The notes under the pieces are model-generated. The model was not told the DNA's origin and did no database searches. It saw only the letters and a program-made list of their open reading frames with translations. Below are positions 24,801 through 34,125 of a DNA stretch of 64,000 bases, piece by piece; within the stretch, counting starts at the first letter, position 1; the number at the start of each line of letters is the position of its first letter. Origin of the DNA: Crotalaria pallida (taxonomy: Eukaryota > Streptophyta > Magnoliopsida > Fabales > Fabaceae); contig CM075654.1 of the NCBI GenBank assembly GCA_037953625.1, forward strand, positions 47,189,001-47,253,000, in the 5' to 3' direction. The translations under genes were made by a program, and so were the position numbers.

Positions 24801-25752
24801 TATTTTATATATATTGTCGTTTTACAAATTCAATACACAATTAATATTGTTTTCCATTAATATCTTTATTAATCACAACATATTTTTCATTTTCAATCTC
24901 TTATTTTCTCTTCAATAATAATTACATAAATGTATTATAATTAAAATATTTAAAATTCTAATATCATTTAACGATTTCTTAATCCTTATGCATAATTTTA
25001 AACTACATTATCTTTAAACCAAAAATCTGAAATGAGTATCAATTTGTTTAGTACAACATTTCCTAACAATGTCATAAGGTCTCTAATTAGAATTAATGAA
25101 TTGGTAAAGGTATATGCATCACAGATTCAATTTTAAGTGCTCGATCATCGACCTTATCCCAAGACACGAGTTTCAACTTCCAATGAGTTGAAATGATAGA
25201 AGAAATTACTATCTCATAGAATAAAAGGTCCATAAGAATTTTGTTAAGAGTTTTATTTTATTGTACATATATACCTATTTTTCAATATATATCCTTAATT
25301 TTTAGCAATAAAAAGTTGATATTGCAGGTGTGTTTGAACATGGTAATTATCGTCGTTACCCTGTGGTACATGTGGATGATGTGGTTAGAGCACATATTTT
25401 CATGCTTGAGCATCAAAACCCAAAAGGAAGATATATTTGCTCATTAAGCGGCACTTTATCAATCAAAGAAATAGCTGAAATTATTCATGCAATATACCGA
25501 GAATACCCAATACCAACAATAGAGTGAGTTCAATATTCCTTCCTATTTAAAATCATGTTAAGCATACCAATAGTGCATTTTGATATCATTGTATTTTAAT
25601 CTTGTAGCTCTATAAAGAATAGTAAGAAAGAAGACATTCCAAGTTTGAGCTCCAAGAAACTCATTGATGCTGGATTTGAGTTCAAGTATGTCCGGCCTAA
25701 GGAAATATTTGAGGAAGCAATTCAATGCTGCAAGGAAAAAGGTTATCTGTAA
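3818..25752 (+). CDS. Vestitone reductase/DFR-like NAD(P)H-dependent reductase with a 20-kb first intron
   Basis: Exons 3818-3938, 23935-24447, 25328-25523 and 25608-25752 join in frame at GT/AG borders to 975 nt (324 residues plus stop), close to the 326 residues of vestitone reductase. That enzyme is an extended short-chain dehydrogenase reducing vestitone before medicarpin formation. Visible features: the Rossmann motif TGGTGF at residues 10-15, RTVDGALGVLKVC, LAEKAVLEFGEQ, VHVDDVVRAH, and the family C-terminus AIQCCKEKGYL. The active-site YxxxK, normally within NYAVSK, reads SFCVSQ, so Tyr is Phe163 and Lys is Gln167. This predicts a poor or dead reductase, or an altered role. Exon 1 has the usual family boundary after the Rossmann fold. 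No stop or frameshift is present. Transcription across intron 1 is inferred, not shown. A DFR/anthocyanidin-reductase paralogue is the alternative name. Confidence 0.85.
5530..5758 (+). mobile_element. tRNA-derived SINE with 13-bp target-site duplication
   Basis: The target-site duplication GAACTTGACACAA is perfect at 5530-5542 and 5746-5758. The body, 5543-5745, starts with an A-box-like TTCAGTTGGTGTAAG, has a B-box-like GATTCGATTCCC near 5612 and ends in a short A-run. Two Pol III promoter boxes, a poly(A) tail and a target-site duplication together define a SINE. The segment CTCGCTCCGGATTAGTC resembles the conserved part of plant tRNA-SINEs. Length 203 bp. Confidence 0.9.
5759..6984. other. 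Intronic stretch, no recognised gene
   Basis: An 82-codon minus-strand frame at 6570-6818 begins with a hydrophobic segment (MLMTFYLSFSLRLSVFTLFCLS) like a signal peptide. I recognise no family in the remainder and see no exon partners. It may be a chance frame or a captured fragment. The rest is AT-rich. Confidence 0.4.
7794..9821 (+). pseudogene. MULE transposase, left arm copy
   Basis: The N-terminal part is a FAR1/MuDR-type DNA-binding region (DGFNNRDEVLEWVRAT, VFGCEQSGIYK, NCPFKLYAKW). The MULE transposase domain at 8547-8830 contains TFSAAFCYMSAENHDSFLWA, the catalytic-region phrase VIVTDIEDAL and HLLCQYHVKCN. A SWIM-type zinc-finger trace, CDCRVRITHGLPCHCEL, follows near 9390. Stops (TAA at 7842, others at 8236 and 8930) and several frameshifts prevent a continuous protein. 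A split near 9045-9135 (TAAAATTG to AACAGGGTTAAG) may be an original intron. It is the mirror copy of the gene at 10250-12298. Confidence 0.85.
10250..12298 (-). pseudogene. MULE transposase, right arm copy, facing the left copy
   Basis: The minus strand opens with MVVKEEKVMHYGEEQ at 12298 and reads 117 residues of the N-terminal domain without a stop, including VFGCEQSSIYK and CPFRLYAK, so this end is better preserved than the left copy. The transposase core at 11512-11252 shows TFSVAFCYISAENHDSFLWA and VIVIDFQGAF; the left copy has TDIEDAL at that position. The C-terminal block KSAHAQFKMML lies at 10941-10732. Stops and frameshifts separate these blocks. The two genes are tail-to-tail around the palindrome centre, so transcription from either side would produce a long hairpin. 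Confidence 0.85.
13086..13490. other. MULE flank and AT-rich DNA
   Basis: 13086-13190 holds TIR-like sequence (AATAGGCCAAACCATAGGCC, ending TTCCATCCCTA) related to that left of 6985. The rest is AT-rich and ends in a MITE-like terminus, CCAGAGGGAGTA, at about 13367-13378 with no intact partner. Confidence 0.5.
13491..13886. mobile_element. Foldback MITE
   Basis: The ends ATGAGTTAGGATCC and GGATCCTAACTCAT are perfect inverses. Pairing continues through TTACACATTCACATAAC, ATGAAATTTGTCAATCC and GTTGAATTATATGTTATTAT for about 110 bp on each side. No coding content. Superfamily not determined. Confidence 0.85.
14060..14309. mobile_element. Stowaway-type MITE, second copy of the 841-1112 family
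   Basis: It begins CTCCATCCGTTTAATATG and ends CATATGAAATAGAGGGAG, with TA on both sides (14058-14059 and 14310-14311). The interior shares CCCTATATAATCATTATTGAAG and AAAAGAACAAGACTTATGAAAC with the copy at 841. Directly to its left, 13979-14057 is the left half of the 2841 family, apparently truncated by this insertion. Confidence 0.88.
14413..14772 (-). repeat. 3' LTR of the Reina-type element
   Basis: Direct repeat of 19238-19600. The pol frame runs into it: the stop at 14622 lies within the LTR, so the end of the protein is encoded by repeat sequence. Confidence 0.92.
14622..17795 (-). pseudogene. Chromoviral pol: RT, RNase H, integrase, chromodomain
   Basis: RT (17795-16956) has FCVDFRALNAIKDKFPIP, KLDLRQGYHQIHM and PFALCNAPSTFQ. 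Its active-site box reads VFFNDILVYS where family members have an Asp pair, so the first metal-binding Asp is Asn. RNase H follows (FVLETDTLGVAMGAVLMQEG; ILTDHRSLKELM after a frameshift near 16510). The integrase zinc motif HTTPLSGHTG is at 16060-16020 and the core (LSLDFITGL) at 15800. The chromodomain near the end has VLVQWMGLAPEDTTWED. At least six stops or frameshifts break the polyprotein, so the element cannot move by itself. Confidence 0.88.
17844..19154 (-). pseudogene. Chromoviral gag and protease
   Basis: The probable start is ATG at 19154 (MTNHNTRSKSITNLEEAI). A stop at 18894 interrupts gag; the frame resumes at 18836 with WFQWLHRNNMLPSWHEFLQA. A CCHC zinc knuckle, CYNCDDKFSPRHKC, follows, then the aspartic protease signature ILVDGGSTHNFI. 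A second stop at 17844 separates this from RT. Gag packages the RNA and the protease processes the polyprotein. Confidence 0.85.
19238..19600 (-). repeat. 5' LTR of the Reina-type element
   Basis: Direct repeat of 14413-14772. In element orientation it starts TGATAACAACTC and ends TTTCTTTATCA. The next bases, TTTTTGGTGCTTTC, are where a primer binding site should be, but I cannot name the tRNA. Confidence 0.92.
19606..20470. other. AT-rich intronic DNA with MITE remnants
   Basis: 19755-19923 is the right half of the 2841-3067 MITE family (TTGATCAACCAATCATAATTC, ending TGTAGGGAG before TA). A decayed MITE end, CTCCGTCTTATTTACAACTCG, lies at about 20226. No gene. Confidence 0.6.
20482..22450 (-). 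pseudogene. Ty3/gypsy gag-protease remnant
   Basis: The minus strand contains gag traces: NTEVLMTIASNAIKCIM followed by TTLKGSALVWF (about 22020-21910), SVSLVNFRHEGHESLREF (about 21800) and a zinc-knuckle region CCLYYRSRGHTNKQAYP (about 21320). A protease-region block, NAPYNILLRRPCLKELRNVV, lies near 20660. No RT or integrase remains. ATTGTCTCCCACAGCGGGC (minus strand, about 22440-22465) looks like a decayed primer binding site, so the sequence to its right may be an old LTR. The clade is probably Tat/Ogre-like from the NAPYN motif. It lies in the reductase intron. Confidence 0.7.
22471..23934. other. End of the giant intron, no gene
   Basis: 22471-22750 may be LTR sequence of the gag remnant. 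The rest is AT-rich with no repeat ends or reading frames of interest before the splice acceptor at 23933-23934. Confidence 0.5.
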
Positions 25753-25758
25753 TCTAGA

Positions 25759-25985
25759 TTTTTTTTTTTTTTGGAAAGGCTAATAAAATTCATTGATAAG
25801 AGTATAAGTGGTGCTCAACCAAATACAAACAATGGACTTAGTCAATCAAAGAACAACAAGAGGCATATCGAGAGCCTTTCATACACGGAAAGGAATCAAT
25901 ACACCAATGAGAAAGTTGATGAAAATTCAAGTAATTCACCGATGCATTAAACCACCTCCAAGTTCGCATTTTAATTATGTTCTGG
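25759..25985 (-). mobile_element. Probable LINE 3' end (5'-truncated)
   Basis: A T14 run at 25759-25772, directly after the reductase stop, reads on the minus strand as a poly(A) tail. It is preceded by CAATGAATTTTATTAGCC, which is typical of plant L1 3' ends. No target-site duplication was found. It replaces the normal 3' UTR of the reductase. Confidence 0.5.
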
Positions 25986-25989
25986 CTTA

Positions 25990-26480
25990 TTTAACATTTT
26001 AGTCCCTAAACTTAGGTGCTTTTTTGGAATTGATCCTTAAAAATTTTTTTTTATGCTTTGGGTCCTTGAACTTTGTTTACTTTTTGGAAATGATCCTTTC
26101 GCCATTTAAGTGATGATATAGTCGACGACATGTCATGTCACTTTCACAATATCGACGAGTGACGTGTTTTGTAGAATTACGGGACACTACATGATTTTTT
26201 TTATTTAAAAAAATTTCTTTTAAACTTTATTAAAAGATTTGATTTTCTTTAAAAAAATGCATTTTTTTAATTATTTTTAATAAATTTGAAATTTTTTAAA
26301 TTTAAAAAATTCACGTGGCAATATATGACACGTTACTTATTGATATGGCGAAGGTGACGTGACATATCCTCGGTCATATCACTACTTAAGTGATGAAACG
26401 AACATTTCCGAAATTTGAGCAAAGTTTAGGAACTCAAAACATCGAAAAAAAAGTTTAAGGACAAATTCTAAAAGTAAGCC
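25990..26480. mobile_element. Foldback element of the 'tagtccctaaa' type
   Basis: The left arm (TTAGTCCCTAAACTTAGG, GGGTCCTTGAACTTTG, GATGATATAGTCGACGAC) is repeated in inverse at the right (CATATCACTACTTAAGTG, CAAAGTTTAGGAACTC, AAAGTTTAAGGAC). The central 26210-26310 is A/T homopolymer-rich. No coding content. Confidence 0.7.
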
Positions 26481-26714
26481 TTTATGTATATAGTCTCCTT
26501 CTACACCTGAGAAAATGACGTCATTATGCATCAACCAAATGGATAACTATGGAATAATTAAGATTAACAATCATAGACTCAACAAAGTTGATTGTTTCAA
26601 TAAGTGTAAGGTAACATGCTTTCGCAACAAAGTTACATGCCTTCAAAAAAATATTTTAATGTTTGGTATGTGTATGTCCGCTTACGTACCGTTTTTGTTC
26701 TTATTTATATATTT

Positions 26715-27851
26715 CTATATGTTGAGATATATGAATCAAACAAGTCCCACATCAACTAAAATATGGTAAGTTGAATAATATATAAGTAGAAAGTCCCATG
26801 AACCCAATGCCTTAAGGTTTTAGGTTAAGACATGATGTCAAATCATTTATATTGTTGTTCAATTAACCTCATTAGTAAAAACATGATTAATTGATTTAAT
26901 TCATACTCCCCAATTATAATAAAGGACTTGGATTAAAAGGCCTAATACTAAATATACAAAATTATAATATGGTATCAGAGCCTAATGATCCAAGGGCCAT
27001 ATAAAAACAAACAAAAAGATCTGGGCCAACTCAAGTAAAAAGTAGCACTTGCTCAGACGCTCAAGAATGAATGCGACCTAGATAGGCAGACTCACTTGAA
27101 ATTCAAGCCCATTGCAAAATTAATGACAAGTCACAACTTGAGGGGGAGTGTTGAGATATATGAACCAAACAAGTCCCACATCAACTAAAATATGGTAAGT
27201 TGAACAATATATAAGTAAAAAGACCCATGAACCTAATGCCTTAACCTTTTAGGTTAAGATGTTGTGTCAAATATTTTATATTGTTGTTCAATTAACCTCA
27301 TTAATAAAAACATGATTAATTGATTTAATTCATACTCCCTAATTATAATAAAGGACTTGGATTAAAAGGCTTAATACTAAATATACAAAATTGTAATATG
27401 GTATCAGAGCCTAATGATCCAAGGACCATATAAAAACAAACAAAAAAGACCTGGGCCAACTCAAGTAAAAAGTAGCACTTGCTCAGACACAATGAATGCG
27501 ACCTAGATAGGCAGACTCACTTGAAGTACAAGCCCATGACAAAATTAATGACAAGTCACAACTAGGGTCAGTATCCCTAGTTGGACTTGAGGGGGAGTGT
27601 TGAGATATATGAACCAAACAAGTCCCACATCAACTAAAATATGGTAAGTTGAACAATATATAAGTAGAAAGAACCATGAACCTAATGCCTTAAGGTTTTA
27701 GGTTAAGACATGGTGTCAAATCATTTATATTGTTGTTCAATTAACCTCATTCATAAAACATGATTAATTGATTTAATTCATACTCCCCAATTATAATAAA
27801 GGACTTGGATTAAAAGGCCTAATACTAAATATACAAAATTGTAATACTATA
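26715..27851 (+). mobile_element. Tandem TRIM: LTR-internal-LTR-internal-LTR
   Basis: Three direct LTRs of 249-250 bp lie at 26720-26969, 27149-27398 and 27598-27846, each starting TGTTGAGATATATGAA. They are separated by two internal domains of 179 and 199 bp. Each internal domain starts with TGGTATCAGAGC, the initiator-Met primer binding site, and ends with the polypurine tract GAGGGGGAG. TSD CTATA flanks the whole array (26715-26719 and 27847-27851), so it behaved as one unit. There is no coding capacity, as expected for terminal-repeat retrotransposons in miniature. Confidence 0.92.
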
Positions 27852-27899
27852 TGAGCCCAAATATAAGTTAGATTATCTTAATATGCAGTAAGTTTGTGC

Positions 27900-28094
27900 G
27901 TTGGCTTACATATATTTTTATTTCATATATGCTGATAATTCAGGAGCTCAAAAACAAGTTTGATGATTCTAAAGTTCAGTAAGATTAGGGTCAACCTCCT
28001 GCATATATTTTTACTTTATACACTGACTTAGGAGCTCAAAAACAAATTTTATGATTTTAATTTCTAGTAAGCTCAGGTAAGATTACATACATTT
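27900..28094. repeat. Tandem array of about 100-bp units, left half
   Basis: Two units share GAGCTCAAAAACAA, TTTATGATTTTAATTTCTAG and ACATATATTTTTA phrases. The array continues at 45729 on the far side of the Tat element, which inserted into it. Confidence 0.7.
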
Positions 28095-28586
28095 TGAAGT
28101 GTTCTAGATCAGGTCGATCACTAAGGCCACAGAGTGAGACCTAGTGAGGCGGTTTGATCTAGGGTTGATGTGTTATTCTCTGAGTTTTCACAGGTATCAG
28201 TAGGATTACCTGGGTTGCCCTAATCACAAAGTGTGTGCAGTGTGAACTTAGGGTAGAAGACGTACCTGAGCCCCATGTAGCACTGTAATACTTATAGGGG
28301 TGGCTGGATGCCCTAATGGGTCTGTTGTGCTGTGGCTCAGACGATCCAGCCCGTTATGAGCCGTAAGAGGATATGACCGAGGAGACTTACTGGCCGTCAT
28401 CCTGTCCTTGTTGGCTTGAGTGACGTGAGGGCCGAGTTGGGGGAGCAGGCTCAACCCGTTTAGGTTATGACTGTTTGCCTGAGAGGTGTCGATCTCGGCC
28501 TGTTAGTAGTGATGGGTGAGTAACGTGATCTCGGTTAGATAGGGTCCGACGCCCAGTGATCTCGGCCAGAGGCTTAGTCCACCACA
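28095..28586 (-). repeat. 3' LTR of the Tat element
   Basis: Direct repeat of 45237-45728. The adjacent polypurine tract is at about 28587-28600. Confidence 0.93.
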
Positions 28587-29373
28587 TAAGCCCCCCAGCT
28601 CGGTAAGACTAGGCAAGTCTTACAACGAGTTCGGAAGTAGAAGGCACGTCGGAGATGTCGGAGTGGTAGACAGCTGTTGTCTTCAATCCGTGTTATCATT
28701 TCGTTTATCTGAACGGATTTGACGTCTGTCTTTTCGTTTGCCCAGAGTGACGTTTGCTTTCCTTCTATGAAACACGTGTCAGCTCCTCCTCGCGCCAGCG
28801 CTCAGTCATTAATACTACGCGGCTCGAGATATGCCCACTTACTCACGTTGGACCACGCGTCATGTTTTCACTGGTGGCTTTATGGGCTATGTGTTTTGGG
28901 CTAAATCCATTTCTTAGGCCCATCAATTCAAAACGGGAGGGAAGTTGAGGTTGCTTTCTTCTCTCTCTTCCCATTTTCCACTTCTCACTGAACCGTTCCA
29001 TATTCCTCTTCCCAAACTGCTTCCTCCTCCCAACAGTTCCTCTTCCAAAAACCGCCATTCTCTTCCAACCGTTCCATTACTACCTCCTCCTTCCGTAAGA
29101 CTGTTCCCTCTCTCTCTTGCTTTCTCTCTTTCTCCATTCGTTCTCTCTCCATGCATGTGAGTTAGGATCATCCCAAACTCCACTGTTCGTTGTTCTCATA
29201 CGGTTGCGAGACTTCCTTCTCCTTGTGCTTTCTCCTTAAAGCAGGTACATAACTGAGTTTCCCTTATTTCTGATTCGTTTACTGATTTTTGCTTTCTGGG
29301 TTCTGTTGCTTTTGAGTGTTCTTTTCTTTTTCTGGGTTTCTGGGTTCTGGGGTTTTGGGTGTTCATAGCAGTC
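28587..29373 (+). other. Leader of the antisense ORF
   Basis: Unusually GC- and pyrimidine-rich for this window (CTTCTTCTCTCTCTTCCC, CTCCTCCTTCC). It could be the promoter and 5' UTR of the plus-strand ORF that follows. The short frames here on both strands are by-products of the biased composition. Confidence 0.45.
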
Positions 29374-31733
29374 ATGAGTGGTGAATGGTATAAGAAATGG
29401 TGTGGAATGCTCAACCTTAGTACCAGTAGTGATGATGATAGTGACAATGACTCTTCTTCTTCTTCCCAATCTTCTTCTAATTCTGTTGAAATTATCCCAT
29501 ATCCTCGACCTCGTAGTATTTACCTGAGGAAATACGAGGTAGTGACTGAGGATGTTGTTCCCATTGATGCCTATTACCCAATGGAAGTGTCTGAGAGGAG
29601 AGAAGGTATTAGGATGTATGTTGAGGCCGAGAATAGGGCTGACGAGGAGAGAGCCGATTACGAGAAGATGGTGAGAAGTGAAAACCGAAAAAGGTTCTGG
29701 GGGGAAGGGTTGAAGGTAGAAGAGGGGAGGTGCTCGCCACTTGGCACCACGGCTCGGGGGTATCAGGGGGGGTTACTTTTTGTTACCAGTAAATTTAATA
29801 CCGAGCTCCCCTCTTCTTCTTCAGGTGTGATGGCTCCTAGAAAAGTGGTGACAAACCCTGACGCTTATCCAGCTCCGTCCGATGCCCACCTATATCCCTG
29901 GGTGGACCGCGAAGTGCTGGGGAGTCAATCAAAGATGAAGACCGAGGAAAGCGTCAGCTCGGTCAGGCAGTTTCTTCTTCCTTGTCCCGAGGATGATGTC
30001 GGGACTTCGTACAAAGTTCTACCTTGCTCTGGAAACGACAGGGTGTGTTTGGTAACGGATGAAAACACCTTCTACATGTACAAAGATATGGTCATTACTC
30101 TCAACATTCGCTTGCCGTTTACCGCGTTGGAGACTCGGGTGTTGAACATCCTCGGGTTAGCGCCTACTCAACTGCATCCAAATTCATGGGCCTTCTTGAG
30201 AGCCTTTGAAAGGTATTGTCGTGCAAAGGCGTTGGTGTGCACGGCCAAGGTTTTTTTATGGCTCTTCAATCCACACGTCACCGTGAAGGAAGCCGGCATA
30301 TCCGGTAAGCTCTGGGTGTCGGCGAAAAGCCGGTCTTATTACGGCTTTTTTGCAAAGTTTTCCGAATCGTGGAAGAATTTCAAGCCTCGGTTCTTCAAAT
30401 ACCAGTACGTGGGTACTGGTCGGCCATAGTTCCGCACTGAGAATGGTCCGAAATTTCCGCTCTACTGGACCGAGGAGTTCTTCAATAGACATGCTACTCC
30501 TCGGAACTGGACCTCGGATCCCCTTACTTCGGATGAGGTGTTAACTACGAAACACTTTTTCAACGAGTACCGAGAACGGAAATTAGTGCAACTAGACATT
30601 CGACGCATAATAAGTTGCGCCGAAGAGTTGGTATCTTCTGAAATTGGTAAATATCTCTTAGAATTACCTTCATCTTTTCCCCCCTTTTTTTTGTACTTAC
30701 TGTCTTTTTTGTTTTGGTTGTTTCAGTGAAATATTGGAAGGAGATTGAAAACATCGATCCTGCTGTTCTTGAGGAGCAAAGAAGGAAAGTAAAGCCAAAA
30801 TTAACCTCTGTTTGTGTTACGACTTCCGAGGATACCGAGAGAACAGAGGAAGACATGTCTAACAAGGCGGCAAACATGTTGGCAGCTGCAGGTCTTAGAA
30901 AAAGGAAAAGGGCCGAGGCATTTGGGGCTACTCCTCCTCCAACCGTTCCACCCGTCATTGTTCTTCCGAATACCCCAACCGAGGTTCCATCTGCTGAAAC
31001 CGAGGTGCAAGTGGTTGACCCCCCACTGAATGTTGAGGTCAGGACACCCGCTGAATCTGTCGTGTCTCGGGCATCATTCACCCTTGAATCGATGGATTTG
31101 GCGAAAATGATTGTTGCTGACTGGAAGAAGATGACTGAAAATTTGGCCGAGCATTTTCAACGTTCAGCTAGCTTGATGACTGCTATAGCGAGTTCCTCGG
31201 CCGACGCAGAGGCGGGTTTCTCATCTAAGGCAAAGGCTGACCTTGGACGGCTTGCCGAGGTTGAAAACGACATGACCAAGATTCGGCAAGAGGCCGATGA
31301 TGCTAAGAAGGAGCTGGCTGAGACCAAACGACGGTTGGAGGAGTTGACCAAAAGTCATAAGGAGACTGTGGCCAAGGTGAAAATGGACGGCGAAGCCGAG
31401 GTGGAGAAGGTGAGAAACATGCTGAAGAAACGTGCTTTTCAGGCTTTGAAGCACAAGACGACTGCTGCCAAGACCGAGTTTGACTTGGAGAAGTCGGCAG
31501 ATTCGCTCTTTGCAAATGCAGTTGAGCAGATGATGGTGCTCAAAAAGGATTATCGACTGCAGTATGTCGGTGCTAGTCCCGAATTCGAGGTTAGTGAGGG
31601 AAAGCTCTTGGATTGCTCCAAGGGTTACACTGAGGTGGACCTTAGCCGTGATGATCTCTCGGACCCCTTGGCCGAAAAGGAAGATGCCGAATTTGACTCT
31701 CGTATTGTTGTGCTTTCGGATATTGAGGATTGA
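29374..31733 (+). pseudogene. Antisense ORF of the Tat element (Transposase_28-like), spliced, one nonsense codon
   Basis: Exons 29374-30646 and 30727-31733 join at GT/AG borders in compatible phase to 760 codons including the stop. The domain around residues 235-430 has LNILGLAPTQLHPNSWAFL, ERYCRAKAL, KSRSYYGFFAKFSESWKNFK and a long conserved tract down to LIISCAEEL-like sequence. It resembles the Pfam family called putative gypsy-type transposon. The second exon holds a long coiled coil (about 31250-31450, rich in EVEN, EELTKSH, KETVAKVK). The N-terminus is Ser/Asp-rich. One in-frame TAG at 30427-30429 follows YVGTGRP; otherwise the frame is open. Such antisense ORFs between pol and 3' LTR are known in Tat elements; their function is unknown. 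Confidence 0.75.
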
Positions 31734-32054
31734 GCGTAAGTCCCTTATGTTGGGCAGCTTTTTATGATTATGTTGGTTTTTCTTTCCCCTTGCTGAACAA
31801 GTATAACTTGTGTTTTTGCTGTTGGAACATATTTATTTTATCAGACTTAAGTTAAATTTATGCAAGGTTTTTAACACGTATCCCTTGTTGCACGTTCTGC
31901 ATGTTATGTGAAGTTAGTTTTAGTGCTGCTCGGCATACTGCCACTCCGAGATGCAGCGACGTTATCTATTTAATGCGATGCGAGACTCAGTCCAAGCACC
32001 TGAGCCAAGGTGTGGACCTCGACCCCCGACTGTACTAGGCTCCCAAGGGGTAAG
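31734..32054. other. Tat internal non-coding DNA
   Basis: Sequence after the antisense ORF up to the hAT insertion site, with no reading frame. It continues at 39160 beyond the insertion, where it meets the 3' end of the integrase frame. Confidence 0.6.
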
Positions 32055-32367
32055 CCTGTTAGTAGGGGTGTAACGGGTCAGGTTGGGTTGGGTTTTGAGG
32101 AGATTTAGCACCCAACCCAACCAAAGTAAATTGGGTTGGGTTGGGTTGGGTTGTGCTCTATTTGACTGTCAAAACCGACCCAACCCAACCCATAAAAGTA
32201 CGGGTTGGGTTGGGTTGGGTAATCGGGTCTGTGTCCTAATTTCCATAAAATAAAATAAATAAAAAAATCTGAATAAATATAAAAAAATCACGTAAACAAT
32301 AATTAAATTTATTTTTTTATTTTTAAATTTCCAATGTTTCAACTTATTCGATTTCAAATGGAATCAT

Positions 32368-34055
32368 TGTTAGATCCAGTGAGAATGTTTTGATAATGAC
32401 AAAGGTTTTGAACAAGCTACAAGTGTTTGTGATCAAGCTCAAGTATGAAGAAGTTCATCAATCAACAACAAACAACAAATGATGAAGAGAGAGCAAGCTC
32501 ATGAAGATTCAATTTGTGTTTAATTGTAATATCTTTAATTTGAGTCTTTTATTTTAATGAGTTTGGGTAGAGTCTTTAGAGGGTAGTGAATCTCTATCAA
32601 GGTCATGATTATATCATAATTTGAGTTTTCACTTAACCTAAAAACAATAGGTGGCTTAAAGGTTTGAAAGAAAAGGTTTAGTTTTGAGAAAACAAGTTTT
32701 TAATTGACTTTAGCAGTGGTTAATCGATTAAGAGGAGTGGTTAATCGATTAACATGTTTTTAACAGTGTTTAATCGATTAACATGATGAGTTAATCGATT
32801 AACACCTGCAGTACTGGTTTTTAAAATACGTTTTTCACTTCTCAAAATCAGTTTTTAATGTTACTAACTTTTGGGTATTCTATATAAACCTTTTCCTAAC
32901 CTTTGTGAATTTTTAGAACACATTAGAACAATCTTCATATCAATTTTTACAAATATCAAAGCCACACTATTCTCTCTCACTTTCATAAGATCAAAGCTTT
33001 TAACTTTTACATTCTTTGATCAAGAATCTTTGAATCTCTTATGTTGATATTTTCATAGCTATTGAAAGAGATTCATAGGATTGTCATTGTTTTCATTGAG
33101 TTGTAATCATTGCAAAGGAGGAAAACATTCTACAACATAAGGAAGCCTTGGTGGTTGTTCATCAAGCAAAGTTATCTTGGAAGTCTTGTTGTGTTAACAA
33201 GCAATTGGAAGTCTTGGTGTGAGGCATCATCAAGCAAGTGGAAGTCTTTGAAGCATCTCAAAGCAATTGGAAGACTTGCTGTGGGGATATCGGCAAGCAA
33301 GGGAAGAGGTTAGATTAGATTCAATAGGGTTGCAAGACAAGAGTGTGGTATCTCTTGGAGGCTATCAAGAAGGGAGTCTTGAGAGGCATTTACTTGTAAT
33401 TTGAGAACTCTAATTCCTCATAGTGAAGAATCTCTCTTGGTTGAAGAGGGGACTGGATGTAGCTTTCAAGTGGATGAAAGTGAACCAGGATAAATCTCTG
33501 TGTCGTATCTCTATTCCTTTAACTCTTTACATTCAAGTCATTTCAATATTGTTCTTGGTTGAAAACCTAGAAAAGATTGATTTTCATAATTGATTGAATT
33601 GAATCTTAATTGTGCAAATTGATTTGGGGAAAATCATTTTCATAATCTAGGTAATCATTAAGAATATTGGTGTTAATCAATTCCGCTTTATCTCTGATCA
33701 TATGTGTTAATTGATTGATTTTCGTATTTGATTGAAAAGTGATTTTTCAGTTTTAACAGTGATTAATCGATTAACTAAAAGTGTTAATCGATTAACCAAA
33801 ATCGAGCTTTCGTAAATAATCGATTAACCTGTTTGATTAATCGATTAACTAAGTGTTTTTTAAAGGGTTAATCGATTAATAAGCTTTGTTAATCGATTAA
33901 GTGCTGAGGTTTTTGTAAAAATCATTTGTTTTAATCGTTTCGATTCGTTTCTTTCGAAAATCTTTCAAGGTTTCTTTAACACCTATTCAACCCCCCCTTC
34001 TAGGTGTTCTCCTAGTGTCTCCTAGTTATTTCACCCACCGATTGTAGTTCTTACA
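32368..34055 (+). repeat. 5' LTR of the Sirevirus-type element
   Basis: Contains two clusters of the 12-bp palindrome TTAATCGATTAA and close variants, at 32720-32802 (four) and 33762-33900 (six). A TATA-like TCTATATAAACC at about 32878 may start transcription. Confidence 0.92.
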
Positions 34056-34057
34056 AT

Positions 34058-34069
34058 TGGTATCAGAGC
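34058..34069 (+). promoter_or_regulatory. Primer binding site (initiator Met tRNA)
   Basis: TGGTATCAGAGC is complementary to the 3' end of plant initiator tRNA-Met and sits 2 bp after the 5' LTR. Confidence 0.9.
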
Positions 34070-34125
34070 TCGGTCGAAAGACACGAGCATAGAGCTTTTT
34101 CGTAAAGATCCTTGAGGAAACTACA

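Noticed and set aside
28843..29469. Several short frames on both strands before the antisense ORF
   Set aside because: They arise from pyrimidine-rich leader sequence, overlap each other, and show no domain.
29374..31733. Host gene captured by the Tat element
   Set aside because: Antisense ORFs of this type at this position are known in Tat elements, and the domain resembles the gypsy-type transposon family rather than a cellular enzyme.
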